DNA from: Bacteriovorax sp037444575
Lineage (GTDB): Bacteria > Bdellovibrionota > Bacteriovoracia > Bacteriovoracales > Bacteriovoracaceae
Length of the DNA: 64,000 nucleotides
Reading direction: 5' to 3'
Assembly: GCA_037444575.1 (NCBI GenBank)
Contig: JBBIME010000003.1
Location: 434,001 to 498,000 of the forward strand
The translations under genes were made by a program, and so were the position numbers. Within the stretch, counting starts at the first letter, position 1. Each line of letters opens with the position of its first letter. Below the pieces are notes generated by a model that was not told the DNA's origin, made no database searches, and saw only the letters and a program-made list of their open reading frames with translations. Below, piece after piece: positions 25,615-34,663 of this stretch.

Positions 25615-27525
25615 CTAATGAAACGCCTCGTACTCTTTTAAGCACTCAGGATTTGCAAGCGCCTCAATATTAGTCACAGGCCTTCCATGGATAATTCTAG
25701 AAACAGCAAGCTCCACTTTTTTCCCAGAACGGGTATATGGAATATCACTAACGACATAAATTTCACGAGGAACGTGTCTTGGAGTTGTATTTTTTTTGAT
25801 TTGATCTTTTATAAGTTTTTTTCGATCATTCGTGAGTTCTTCACCCTCTTTTAATTTTACAAACAGCACGACGTCGACATCGCCATTATTGTTTTTTCCG
25901 ACACAAAGAGAGTCTACGATAAAAGAAAGGGTTTCTGTTTGACGATAAATTTCAGCAGTTCCAATGCGAACTCCACCTGGATTTAAAGTAGCGTCTGATC
26001 TACCATAAACAACTACTCCACCATGCTCTGTGATTTTGACAAAGTCTCCATGGGTCCATACACCAGAATTTTGATCAAAGTAGGCAGCATTTATTTTTTC
26101 ATTATCTTTATCATCTAAGAAACAAATCGGACGATTCGGAAAAGTTTGTCTGCAAACTAATTCACCTTCATGATTGATAATGGCCTTTCCATCTTCATTG
26201 AGTGCAGCCACGTCTAATCCAAGTCCAAGGCATTGGATTTCACCTCTGTAAACGGGGAGAGACGGATTCCCTAGCATAAAGCAGCCAATGATATCTGTTC
26301 CTCCTGATATGCTTGCTAGAAGTACGTCTTTTTTAATTTTGTTATAAACATAATCGTACTGCTCTGGAAGAAGAGGTGATCCAGTCGAAAGAATAGTTTC
26401 CAATGTTTTAAAATCGGTCTGAAATTGTGCATTGGTATCTTCAAGGGCCTTTAAAAATTTTGGAGAAGTTCCAAAAATATTTATCCCCTCTCTATCAATC
26501 ATTTTAAAATAATGCTCAGGCGAAGGATGAGCAGGTGAACCTTCATATAAAACAACTTCACTTCCAAAATAAAGAGAGCTCACTAGCCAGTTCCACATCA
26601 TCCAGCCACAAGTGGTGAAAAAGAAAATCTTTTTATCTTCTGTAAGGTCTGTATGAAGACCTAATTCTTTTACATGGCAAAGAAGTGCTCCCCCCTGAGA
26701 GTGGACAATGCACTTTGGTTTTCCGGTAGTACCAGAAGAGTACATGATATAAAGCGGGTGAGAAAAAGGAAGTTTCTTAAAATTTAATGGAGCTTTTTTA
26801 GTTAAAAGGTCACTAAAACTCACGGCATTTTTAAAACCAGATAAATCTATTCCCTTCCCCATAAAATCCACAAGTATGATTTTTTCTAAATGAGGCAAGC
26901 GTTCTTCAATTTGTCTTAAGCGATCATGGAGATCAAAATATTTTCCATTGTACTCATAGCCAACAACGGCCACCAACACCTTTGGTTTTGATTGTGAAAA
27001 ACGATCGAGCACACCTTCAATTCCAAAATCACAACTTGTTGAAGTGAAAACTCCACCAAGAGACGATGTGGCCAGCATGGAAATGACTGTCTCTGGAATA
27101 TTAGGCATGTAAGCGGCCAGCACTTCACCAGAATTTATGTGAGGTTTTAAAAAGTCAGCTAGACTGGCCACTGACTCGCGAAGCTCTTTATAAGTAATTT
27201 TTTTTGTGAGTCCTGATTCGTGTTGAAAATTAAGAGCGATTTTTTCATCTCTTCCGGATTTAAGTAAATTTTCGGAAAAATTTAAACGAACATTTTTATA
27301 CCAAGAATAGTTTTTAAAACCTTCTTCACCTAAAACGGGATTTAGATCGCCTTCGAAATCAATTTTGTAAAACGCTATCAATTCATTCCAAAACTTCGCT
27401 TTATTTTTGACAGAGAAATCATGAAAACTTTTATAGTCGCCAGAGACATTCAAATATTTTTGAAACTTCTTCATTTCTGAATTTTCGATTCTCTCTGGAT
27501 TTGGCGACCACAAAAGTTCACTCAT
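25615..27525 (-). CDS. Acetoacetyl-CoA synthetase
   Basis: 636 residues, normal for this adenylate-forming enzyme. It converts acetoacetate, ATP and CoA to acetoacetyl-CoA, AMP and PPi. The N-terminal signature (WSPNPERIENSEMKKF) is specific to acetoacetyl-CoA synthetases. The P-loop (MYSSGTTGKPK, about residue 260), the aspartate motif (THGDFVKI) and the C-terminal lysine motif (TRSGKKVE) are present. It is last in a unit with the two fumarase subunit genes (9-base gap). Acetoacetate is the end product of the leucine pathway encoded at 33.7-39.0 kb, so the two sets are complementary. Confidence 0.93.
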   Translation of the reverse strand: MSELLWSPNPERIENSEMKKFQKYLNVSGDYKSFHDFSVKNKAKFWNELIAFYKIDFEGDLNPVLGEEGFKNYSWYKNVRLNFSENLLKSGRDEKIALNFQHESGLTKKITYKELRESVASLADFLKPHINSGEVLAAYMPNIPETVISMLATSSLGGVFTSTSCDFGIEGVLDRFSQSKPKVLVAVVGYEYNGKYFDLHDRLRQIEERLPHLEKIILVDFMGKGIDLSGFKNAVSFSDLLTKKAPLNFKKLPFSHPLYIMYSSGTTGKPKCIVHSQGGALLCHVKELGLHTDLTEDKKIFFFTTCGWMMWNWLVSSLYFGSEVVLYEGSPAHPSPEHYFKMIDREGINIFGTSPKFLKALEDTNAQFQTDFKTLETILSTGSPLLPEQYDYVYNKIKKDVLLASISGGTDIIGCFMLGNPSLPVYRGEIQCLGLGLDVAALNEDGKAIINHEGELVCRQTFPNRPICFLDDKDNEKINAAYFDQNSGVWTHGDFVKITEHGGVVVYGRSDATLNPGGVRIGTAEIYRQTETLSFIVDSLCVGKNNNGDVDVVLFVKLKEGEELTNDRKKLIKDQIKKNTTPRHVPREIYVVSDIPYTRSGKKVELAVSRIIHGRPVTNIEALANPECLKEYEAFH

Positions 27526-27534
27526 ATTTATGAC

Positions 27535-28110
27535 CTATTCTTTTAAAGCTTTCTTTAACTCTTCTGCTGAACTTGCCTCAATTTTAGAATGCAGAGAATT
27601 TCCATGAGCATCCATTGTTACGACCACAGGAAATTCAGTTACGGATAATTCCCAGATAGCTTCTGGAGATCCTAAATCTTCCCAGTAAACAGCATCTACT
27701 GAATCAATTTTTTCAGCCAGCACTTGAGCAGCTCCACCAATAGCATGGAAATAAACGCATCCGTATTCTTTACATCCAGCAAGAGTCTTAGGGCCCATTC
27801 CGCCTTTTCCAATAACTCCGACAATTCCGAATTCTTTCATTACGTCTGCTTGGTAAGGCTCTTCGCGAATAGATGTAGTAGGTCCAGCTGCCATAACTTG
27901 GTGAATGCCTGTTTTTTTATCTTTTAAAACGACTGGTCCGCAGTGATAAATAATTTGGTTTGTTAGATCCACTGGTGGTTTTACACCATCGTGAAGTCTT
28001 TTATGAACGGCATCTCTTCCTGTAAAAAGTTTTCCAGTGATTAAAACCATATCACCAACTTTTAGGTCTCTCACTTGTTCGTGTGTAAATGGATAAGTTA
28101 ATTTTTTCAT
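27535..28110 (-). CDS. Class I fumarate hydratase, beta subunit
   Basis: 191 residues, equivalent to the C-terminal domain of single-chain class I fumarases or the beta subunit of L(+)-tartrate dehydratase. Visible: GDMVLITGKLFTGRDAVHKR near the start, GPTTSIREEPY, GKGGMGPKT and AVYWEDLGSPEAIWELSV. Together with the alpha subunit it hydrates fumarate to malate using a labile [4Fe-4S] cluster. A clear TTAGGAAT ribosome site precedes it. The tartrate alternative cannot be excluded from sequence alone. Confidence 0.9.
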   Translation of the reverse strand: MKKLTYPFTHEQVRDLKVGDMVLITGKLFTGRDAVHKRLHDGVKPPVDLTNQIIYHCGPVVLKDKKTGIHQVMAAGPTTSIREEPYQADVMKEFGIVGVIGKGGMGPKTLAGCKEYGCVYFHAIGGAAQVLAEKIDSVDAVYWEDLGSPEAIWELSVTEFPVVVTMDAHGNSLHSKIEASSAEELKKALKE

Positions 28111-28131
28111 CTTTATATTCCTAACGTATTC

Positions 28132-29148
28132 CTAGTATAACCATTTTTTAATTTGATTTTTGTCACCTAACTCAATTCCCTGTCTTCTAAATGCCCAACA
28201 CATGTAGGAAATCGAAACAAAGAATGAAGCTGGGAGACGATTTAAAGCAGAAATTTTACAACCTAGAAGAGTTGTTTTCCCGCCAAAGCCCATAGGTCCA
28301 ATTCCCAATTTATTAGAAGTATTCACAATCTCTTTTTCCAGTTCAGCAAGACTAGCTACATCGTTTATATCATCAATGCGACGAAGAAGTTGCTCTTTAC
28401 TTTCAACGTAACCAGCTCCTCTATCTCCGCCGATACAAACTCCAAGAACTCCAGGCCCGCAGCCTTTTCCTTGTGCTTTATGAACAGCATCGAGAATAAC
28501 TTTTCTTACTCCATCGATATCTCTTCCTGCTTCAAGCGGTGTGTATGGAAGCGAATACTGAGCTCCAACGTTTTCACAACCTCCACCTTTAAGCATCAGT
28601 TTTACTTCAACTGTTTTTTTGTTGTGTTGATGATAATGAATTGATGGATGGCCTGCCCCAATATTCATTCCTGAGTTTTCACCAGTTAATGAATCAACAG
28701 AGTTCTGACGAAGGTATCCAAGCTCAGTGGCCTTTACAACTGCCTTTTGAATCTCTTTTGTAAATTTATGTTGATCAAATCCAATGGGATGAGAAACAAA
28801 AAATAAAACTGTTCCTGTATCCTGGCAAAGTGGTTGAGATTTTTTCTTAGCAAGCTCAATATTGGCCTTGATAATGTTCATTGCGTATTCAGCTGTCGTA
28901 TTTTTTTCTTCTCTATGAAGAGCTTCTAAAATAACTTTTTGAACATCATCAGGAAGAACAGAAGAAGTGTTTTTAATTAATTCAACAAGAGAAGCTTCTA
29001 AACTTTTGTAGGTGTTTTCTACTTTTTTAGCTTTAACAACTTTTTTCGTAGTTTTTTTACTAGTTTTAGCTTTGAGAGCAGGCTTTTTTGCTGCAACTTT
29101 TTTTGTTGGTTTTTTAGCTACTTTTTTCGCTACTTTCTTTTTGGCCAT
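28132..29148 (-). CDS. Class I fumarate hydratase, alpha subunit, with lysine-rich N-terminal tail
   Basis: 338 residues from the ATG at 29148, which has GGAG 8 bases upstream; the longer frame start has no ribosome site. The Fe-S hydro-lyase domain starts near residue 45 and shows CQDTGT, GAGHPSIHYHQHN, GGGCENVG, GCGPGVLGVCIGGDRG and GPMGFGGKTT. The odd feature is the first ~42 residues, almost only Lys, Ala, Val, Thr and Pro (KKVAKKVAKKPTKK and similar), like the C-terminal tail of histone H1 or of bacterial histone-like proteins. Such a tail is not part of the usual family. The ATG context and the uninterrupted frame make it real coding sequence. Confidence 0.9.
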   Translation of the reverse strand: MAKKKVAKKVAKKPTKKVAAKKPALKAKTSKKTTKKVVKAKKVENTYKSLEASLVELIKNTSSVLPDDVQKVILEALHREEKNTTAEYAMNIIKANIELAKKKSQPLCQDTGTVLFFVSHPIGFDQHKFTKEIQKAVVKATELGYLRQNSVDSLTGENSGMNIGAGHPSIHYHQHNKKTVEVKLMLKGGGCENVGAQYSLPYTPLEAGRDIDGVRKVILDAVHKAQGKGCGPGVLGVCIGGDRGAGYVESKEQLLRRIDDINDVASLAELEKEIVNTSNKLGIGPMGFGGKTTLLGCKISALNRLPASFFVSISYMCWAFRRQGIELGDKNQIKKWLY

Positions 29149-29254
29149 AATCATATCTCCAAGTATGCACACATAGGTCAATTGAGTATTTGGGAATAAT
29201 AAATAGTGTGAAAATTATAGCAAGAGTCCATAAGTTTTAGTACTGTTTTCCCCT

Positions 29255-31309
29255 ATGATTTCTTTAAGCGGACTCAATGACAAACAGCGCGAAGCAGCCG
29301 AGGCCGTCGAAGGCCCCGTTCTGATTCTGGCAGGTGCTGGATCGGGGAAAACCCGTACAATTACCTATAGAATTGCGCATATGGTGGACAATCTTGGAAT
29401 CAAGGGAGACTCGATTCTTGGGGTGAGCTTTACCAATAAGGCCGCAAAAGAAATGCGCGAACGTGTCCATACCCTCCTGGGAGCAAGGAAATCTCGCGGT
29501 ATTTCACTTCTTACTTTTCACTCTCTAGGTGTTCGCATTTTAAAAAAAGAGATCACTAAAATTGGTTATCAAGAAAATTTCTCGATTTATGATCAATCCG
29601 ATCAAATTGCCATTATTAGAGAGGCCCTAAAACTTTATCATGCTGAGAAAAAATTCGATCAGAAGGATGTACTCGCTAAAATTTCTTTTTTAAAGAATGC
29701 GGGAGTAAATGAAATGGATTTTGCTGATTCAGTTCATTTTAATCCAGAAGATCCCTATTCTCATGCAACTGAATATGCTTATCGCTTCTATCAAGAAAAA
29801 TTAAAGTTTTTTAACGCCATCGATTTTGACGATATTTTATTTTTAACTCTAAAACTTTTTAGAGAACACTCTGATGTGGCAAAGCTTTATTCAGAGAAAT
29901 TTAAGTACATCATGGTAGATGAGTATCAGGATACGAATCCGCTTCAATTTGAACTTATCACTCACCTAACGACTACTCACGACAATCTTTGCGTCGTTGG
30001 AGACGATGATCAGTCTATCTATGCCTTTAGAGGAGCTGACGTTACTAATATTTTAGAATTTGAAAAGAAGTTTCAAAACGCCAAGATTGTTAAGCTTGAA
30101 GAAAATTATCGATCAGTTTCAAGCATTCTTGATCTCGCTAATAACGTCATTAAAGAAAATAAAAAACGCCGAGATAAAACTCTCTGGAGCCAAAAAAAGA
30201 GCGAGCATATCCCACTTCTTTGGGCCATGGGAGACACTGACCATGAAGCGGAAGTTGTCGTAGAAGAAATCGTTCGCCATCAAGGTTCGGGCGGCCATCT
30301 TGGCGATATCGCCATTTTATACCGAAGTAACACTCAAGCTCCTCCAATAGAAGATCAGCTAAGACTCTCCCAAGTTCCTTATCAAATTATCGGAGGACAA
30401 AAGTTTTACGATAAAAAAGAAGTTAAGGATTTAATGAGTTATCTTTTTGTCATTTTAAACCCAAGTGATCAAATGGCCTTAAGACGCATTCTCAATATCC
30501 CCAACAGAGGGATTGGAAATGCTACTCTTGAAAAATATTTAAAAAAATCTGAAGAAGATAAGCTTCCACTTTTTAAGGCACTAGAAAATTACCCCAACAT
30601 TGATTCTGCCAGAGCAGCTGGAATAAAAACTTTTGTCGAACTCATTACTAAATATAAAAAGAAATTTGAAACTGGAACCCTTTCAGAAAACATCAGTACC
30701 CTGATTGAGGAAATTGATTATTTAAATTTTATAGATAAGCAATACGACAACGCTAAACAAGTTGAACGCAGACGCAATGACGTTATGAATTTCATTGAGT
30801 CAGCAAACCGTTTTACCAATTACTATAAAGAAAACGCCAACCTTAAAAACTTTGTAGAGCGCCTTCTTCTTCAGGACTCTCAGGATAAAGATAAATTAGA
30901 AGACGAAGAGGGAGACACTGATGTTCGAAAAAATGAAGTGACTCTTATGACTTTGCACTCTTCAAAAGGGTTGGAATTTAAAAAAGTGTTTATGGTTGGT
31001 ATTGAAGAGGAAACTCTTCCTCATAAGAAGACCATTTCTCAAGGTGAAGATATCAGTGAAGAGCGCAGACTTTGCTACGTTGGAATCACTCGCGCTCAAG
31101 AAACTCTCGTTATGACTTACTGTAAACAAAGAAAACTTTTTGGAAAAGAGACACCAAGATGCAGATCCCGTTTTCTAAATGATCTTGCTAATAAAAATCT
31201 TTTCATCGAACAAGACAGAACAACTTTTGGCCATCTCACAACGGAAGAAGCCGACACTTACAAAAAGAGCTTTTTTTCTAATCTGCTAGATTCTCTGGAT
31301 GATGAGTAG
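29255..31309 (+). CDS. rep: UvrD/Rep-family ATP-dependent 3'-5' DNA helicase
   Basis: 684 residues, close to E. coli Rep (673). Superfamily 1A motifs in order: Q motif GLNDKQREAAE, Walker A AGAGSGKTRT (about 27-36), FTNKAAKEM, DEYQDTN, GDDDQSIYAFRGA, LEENYRS, TLHSSKGLEF and a C-terminal YVGITRAQE. The spacing and wording (LLTFHSLGVRILKKE, and QDSQDKDK before the TLHSSKGLEF block) look more like Rep than UvrD/PcrA, so I use rep with reserve. Likely helps replication forks past obstacles. No ribosome site is visible before the ATG at 29255, so a very short leader is possible. Divergent from the fumarase operon. Confidence 0.88.
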   Translation: MISLSGLNDKQREAAEAVEGPVLILAGAGSGKTRTITYRIAHMVDNLGIKGDSILGVSFTNKAAKEMRERVHTLLGARKSRGISLLTFHSLGVRILKKEITKIGYQENFSIYDQSDQIAIIREALKLYHAEKKFDQKDVLAKISFLKNAGVNEMDFADSVHFNPEDPYSHATEYAYRFYQEKLKFFNAIDFDDILFLTLKLFREHSDVAKLYSEKFKYIMVDEYQDTNPLQFELITHLTTTHDNLCVVGDDDQSIYAFRGADVTNILEFEKKFQNAKIVKLEENYRSVSSILDLANNVIKENKKRRDKTLWSQKKSEHIPLLWAMGDTDHEAEVVVEEIVRHQGSGGHLGDIAILYRSNTQAPPIEDQLRLSQVPYQIIGGQKFYDKKEVKDLMSYLFVILNPSDQMALRRILNIPNRGIGNATLEKYLKKSEEDKLPLFKALENYPNIDSARAAGIKTFVELITKYKKKFETGTLSENISTLIEEIDYLNFIDKQYDNAKQVERRRNDVMNFIESANRFTNYYKENANLKNFVERLLLQDSQDKDKLEDEEGDTDVRKNEVTLMTLHSSKGLEFKKVFMVGIEEETLPHKKTISQGEDISEERRLCYVGITRAQETLVMTYCKQRKLFGKETPRCRSRFLNDLANKNLFIEQDRTTFGHLTTEEADTYKKSFFSNLLDSLDDE

Positions 31310-31350
31310 ATGAAAGAAGGCCATCCTTGGCCCTAAACCCGTCCTTGGCG

Positions 31351-31659
31351 TTATTTAGAAATAAAAACGCTTAACTCTCTAGAAACAAAAAATACGCTCT
31401 TAATTTCTACACGCATTTTTTTAACGTCGCTGCACTCGATGCCTTTCTTTTTTAAGAAGTCGCGTAGCCTGACTTCGTAATCAGCATTCCAAACATAGAA
31501 CTCTTCGCTGACCTTTATTTCTTCTTTGGCGTCTAGTTTAGCATCTTCCGGATTATTTGCCCAAACACCTTGTGTTTTGCATCCCCTAGGAGAAACTTTT
31601 ATAGAGCCGCAGGAAGAAGAAAAAACCAAGATGAATAAAACAAGTAGTGCTTTTCTCAT
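31351..31659 (-). CDS. Small lipoprotein, unknown function
   Basis: 102 residues. Signal peptide with lipobox (VFSSSC, Cys17). The mature part is short, with two further Cys (SPRGCKTQ and KKGIECSD), possibly disulfide-linked. Its ATG overlaps the stop of the neighbouring lipoprotein gene by four bases, so the two form a pair. Family not recognised. Confidence 0.75.
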   Translation of the reverse strand: MRKALLVLFILVFSSSCGSIKVSPRGCKTQGVWANNPEDAKLDAKEEIKVSEEFYVWNADYEVRLRDFLKKKGIECSDVKKMRVEIKSVFFVSRELSVFISK

Positions 31660-32018
31660 TTCATCGCCTTCGCTGTAAGCACTTTTACTTTATAATCCAC
31701 AGGACAATAAAGACCAAGTGTCAAGGCCGTGAAGAAAAAACTTTTCCATCCAACAGTTTGTTCTACTGAAACAAAAGAAGGATGATCAAATCCCATTTTC
31801 ATCTGGAGATCTTCAAGATCTATCTTCATTACTCCTGGAGCTTTCCCCCAAAAGTAAAAATCAGCAGTCCCAAGAACATCAATGGCCTGTTCGCTATCTT
31901 TACTCGCAGAAATATTGAAAGGAGTTTTTTCACTCGAGACAAAATTTAACGTTGTACAACTAGCAACAAGCAAAGAGATTATGAATAAACTAAATACACA
32001 AGATGTACGTCTATTCAC
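31656..32018 (-). CDS. Small lipoprotein, Bor-like C-terminus
   Basis: 120 residues. Signal peptide and lipobox (LLVASC, Cys21). The C-terminal segment (FTALTLGLYCPVDYKVKV) resembles the end of Bor-type and related small lipoproteins (LTLGIYTP...V), but the rest does not allow assignment. Coupled to the next lipoprotein by an ATGA overlap. The two may form an outer-membrane complex; this is inference from arrangement only. Confidence 0.75.
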   Translation of the reverse strand: MNRRTSCVFSLFIISLLVASCTTLNFVSSEKTPFNISASKDSEQAIDVLGTADFYFWGKAPGVMKIDLEDLQMKMGFDHPSFVSVEQTVGWKSFFFTALTLGLYCPVDYKVKVLTAKAMK

Positions 32019-32099
32019 TAGTGACTCCGCTTAACTTTTTTCTTTCTTAAATTGTCCTTCGTTTCATTTAATTATGTCAACGATTTAGAGAGCAAAACT

Positions 32100-32918
32100 T
32101 TAATTAGACTTAAAATTAGGATTTCGTTTTTCTTTAAAGGCAGAAAGAGCTTCAAAATGATCGTGAGTTCGTTGAGTGATTCCTTGAAAAGTTGCCAGTA
32201 GATCAAGTGAAGTATGTAGATCGTGAAGATAAGAAATCTTCATAGCTTTTTTTGTCATCGATTGAGCAATTGGAGCAAGACTTGAGATGTGAGTAGCAAG
32301 TTTTTCGGTTTCAGCGATTACTGATGAATCTTCGAATAAGAAATTAAGAAGTCCAAACTCTTGGGCCTTTTTTCCTTCAAAAATTTCTGCTGTCAAAAAC
32401 ATTTGCATAGCTTTTGAATATCCTACAACTCTCTGAAGAAAAAATGTTCCTCCATCTCCTGGAACTAGCCCCATTTTAGTAAAAGTTTCTCCAAATTTAG
32501 AGCTAGCCGATCCAATTCGAAGATCACACATCATAGAAAGATCACAACCAGCTCCAATGGCAGCTCCATTAACTAAAGCGATAATGGGAGTAGAGATTTC
32601 TTCAATACAGCGAGGAATTTGCTGAATCCCGTGCATATAGCGCAAACGCAGTTCATTGCTCTCTCCTTCAAACATTCCAGTTTTTCCTTCCATCGCTTTG
32701 ATATCTCCCCCGGCACAAAAGCTTTTCCCTTTTCCCGTTAAGACAATAACTCTTATCTCTTTGTCGAAATCTGCGTGTTTTAAAACCGAAACCAAGGAAT
32801 CCACCATCGGAAGAGTAATAGCGTTCATTTGATCTGGATTATTTAGTGTCACCCAAAGCTGGGTCGAATTTTTCACACACACTTCTAAGTCTTGAAATTT
32901 CTGATTATAAAAACTCAT
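32100..32918 (-). CDS. Enoyl-CoA hydratase/isomerase (crotonase) family protein
   Basis: 272 residues from the ATG at 32918, with GGAGT 4 bases upstream; a longer in-frame start lacks a site. Oxyanion-hole motifs are present: GKSFCAGGD and NGAAIGAGCD. In FGETFTKMGLVPGDGGT the position that normally carries the first catalytic Glu of hydratases reads Phe, while PGDGG supplies an Asp, as in several isomerase-like crotonases. It may therefore be an isomerase or act on an unusual acyl-CoA. It lies outside the liu operon but on the same strand. Confidence 0.85.
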   Translation of the reverse strand: MSFYNQKFQDLEVCVKNSTQLWVTLNNPDQMNAITLPMVDSLVSVLKHADFDKEIRVIVLTGKGKSFCAGGDIKAMEGKTGMFEGESNELRLRYMHGIQQIPRCIEEISTPIIALVNGAAIGAGCDLSMMCDLRIGSASSKFGETFTKMGLVPGDGGTFFLQRVVGYSKAMQMFLTAEIFEGKKAQEFGLLNFLFEDSSVIAETEKLATHISSLAPIAQSMTKKAMKISYLHDLHTSLDLLATFQGITQRTHDHFEALSAFKEKRNPNFKSN

Positions 32919-33003
32919 AGGGACTCCGTATTTTTTACACGTTTTAACTTTAATTCTTAAAATATGATAAATGAACTCCATCTAAACAACAAATGGAGAT
33001 CGT

Positions 33004-33360
33004 ATGAAAACTTTAATCGCTATACTTACTTTAACAGCTACAATGAGTGCGTTTGCTATGCAAACAGGAACAGGAAATAACGGTCCGTGGACAGTTGGAC
33101 CACTTGGATACACTGATCCTCTAGTTTCTTCTCGAGGAACTCAAGTCTCAAGTTTGGGATCTTCTGTAGGTTCACTTGCCTCTTTAAACATGAAGGCCGT
33201 TGCCGTTGCGATTGAAAATGATACTCAAAATTATTTTCAATCTGGGGAAATGAGTGTTCTTCTAGCTTCTCATGTTGAAAAAATTATGAATCAAAATCCT
33301 GAGCTATCAGTCGATGAAGCAGTTTCAATCGTTCTTGATTTTGCTCAATTACACAAATAA
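33004..33360 (+). CDS. Small secreted protein, first of a tandem paralogue pair
   Basis: 118 residues with a signal peptide (MKTLIAILTLTATMSAFA). GGAG precedes the ATG at a good distance. The C-terminal half (QNYFQSGEMSVLLASHVEKI, then LSVDEAVSIVLDFAQLHK) is nearly the same as in the gene immediately downstream; the N-terminal half is Gly/Ser-rich (GNNGPWTVGPLG). No family recognised. The two genes arose by tandem duplication and are probably cotranscribed (19-base gap). Confidence 0.8.
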   Translation: MKTLIAILTLTATMSAFAMQTGTGNNGPWTVGPLGYTDPLVSSRGTQVSSLGSSVGSLASLNMKAVAVAIENDTQNYFQSGEMSVLLASHVEKIMNQNPELSVDEAVSIVLDFAQLHK

Positions 33361-33379
33361 TTTTAAAACTGGAAAAACA

Positions 33380-33736
33380 ATGAAAAAAATTATAGCAGCA
33401 CTTCTTCTTGGGACGACTTTGGGAGCACATGCAGATTTAACTGGTCCAGGTCAAAACGGACCTGCAAGTAGTCAATCAATTGGTCCATACGAGAAGCTTT
33501 TTACAACTGAAGAACTCAGTGAATCAGCAACCGAAACTCTCATTGAAATGAGTGAACACAATGATCTTAAAGCTATTGCGAAGGTCATAGAAAGTGATTC
33601 TCAAAATTATTTTCAAAGTGGTGAGATGAGTCTTTTCCTTTCTAATTGTGTAGAAAAAATTAGAAATAAAGATGCCGAACTCTCAATTGATGAATCAGTC
33701 TCAATCCTGCTTGATTTTGCTAACTCTCATAAATAA
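33380..33736 (+). CDS. Small secreted protein, second of a tandem paralogue pair
   Basis: 118 residues from the ATG at 33380, exactly the length of its upstream paralogue; the longer in-frame start lies inside the preceding gene and is rejected. Signal peptide MKKIIAALLLGTTLGAHA. It shares QNGP near the mature N-terminus and SQNYFQSGEMSLFLSNCVEK and LSIDESVSILLDFANSHK with the upstream gene. One Cys is unique to this copy. Function unknown. Convergent with the end of the liu operon, 6 bases between stops. Confidence 0.8.
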   Translation: MKKIIAALLLGTTLGAHADLTGPGQNGPASSQSIGPYEKLFTTEELSESATETLIEMSEHNDLKAIAKVIESDSQNYFQSGEMSLFLSNCVEKIRNKDAELSIDESVSILLDFANSHK

Positions 33737-33742
33737 TTTTAG

Positions 33743-34663
33743 CTATCGACCGGAGCTTAAGTAAGCTTTTAGGTATTTTGAGGGACTTTCTCTCTTAAGA
33801 CTTGAAAGAATAAACTGAGAAGCTTCGGCCAATTTTTTTATATCTACTCCAGTCTCAATTCCCATCGAATGAAATAAATTGACTAAATCTTCTGTTGCCA
33901 CATTTCCTGAAGCCCCAAGAGCGTAAGGACATCCACCTAATCCTCCAGCTGAAGAATCAAAACTAGTCATACCAAGTTCAAGCGAAGTTAAAACATTAGC
34001 AACAGCAAGTCCTCGAGTATCATGAAAATGCATCGCAAATGTATCAAGCTTAAAATCCTTAGATAAAAACTCGATAACTTCTGTAACTTGTTTTGGATTA
34101 GCAATTCCGATTGTATCGCCAAGAGAGATCTCATAAACCCCAAGCTCAAAGAGTTTATCTGCCACTTTTTTTAATATATCTAAACTCGTTTTTCCTTCAT
34201 ACGGACAACCAAAAACTGTCGAGATATAACCACGAGCGCGAATGTTGTGGGCCTTTGCCACATTCATTACTTTGGTAATTTTATCAAGAGACTCATCGAT
34301 ACTTGCATTAATATTTTTTTGATTAAAGGTATTGGAAGTAGAAGTAAAAACAGCGATGTCTTTAACACCGACTTCGATTGCCGCTTCAATCCCTACCATA
34401 TTAGGGACAAGAGAGATTAGTTTTGTATTTATTAAATCAGGATCACTTTTTAATTTAGAATAAAGTTCTTTCCCATCACTCATTTGAGGAATTTTTTCTG
34501 CTCTAACAAAACTAGTCGCTTCTATTTCCATAAGTCCGGCCGCACTTAATTTCTTGATAAAAGTAACTTTATCAGGAAGTGAGACAATAGATTTTTCATT
34601 TTGAAGGCCATCGCGTGGACCGACTTCAACAATGCGAACTTTTTTTGGAAGATTTTTTAGCAT
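33743..34663 (-). CDS. liuE: Hydroxymethylglutaryl-CoA lyase
   Basis: 306 residues, normal length. It splits HMG-CoA into acetyl-CoA and acetoacetate, the last step of leucine degradation. Visible: VEVGPRDGLQNE (residues about 12-23), EATSFV, the metal-binding HFHDTRGLA segment, and the signature loop GGLGGCPYALGASGN (near residue 240) with the catalytic Cys. Last gene of the operon; it overlaps the biotin carrier gene by 7 bases. Also called mvaB in other organisms. Confidence 0.94.
   Translation of the reverse strand: MLKNLPKKVRIVEVGPRDGLQNEKSIVSLPDKVTFIKKLSAAGLMEIEATSFVRAEKIPQMSDGKELYSKLKSDPDLINTKLISLVPNMVGIEAAIEVGVKDIAVFTSTSNTFNQKNINASIDESLDKITKVMNVAKAHNIRARGYISTVFGCPYEGKTSLDILKKVADKLFELGVYEISLGDTIGIANPKQVTEVIEFLSKDFKLDTFAMHFHDTRGLAVANVLTSLELGMTSFDSSAGGLGGCPYALGASGNVATEDLVNLFHSMGIETGVDIKKLAEASQFILSSLKRESPSKYLKAYLSSGR

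Noticed and set aside
31317..31338. GGCCA/TGGCC hairpin after the Rep-like helicase gene
   Set aside because: Only 5 bp and no following T-run; not called a terminator.
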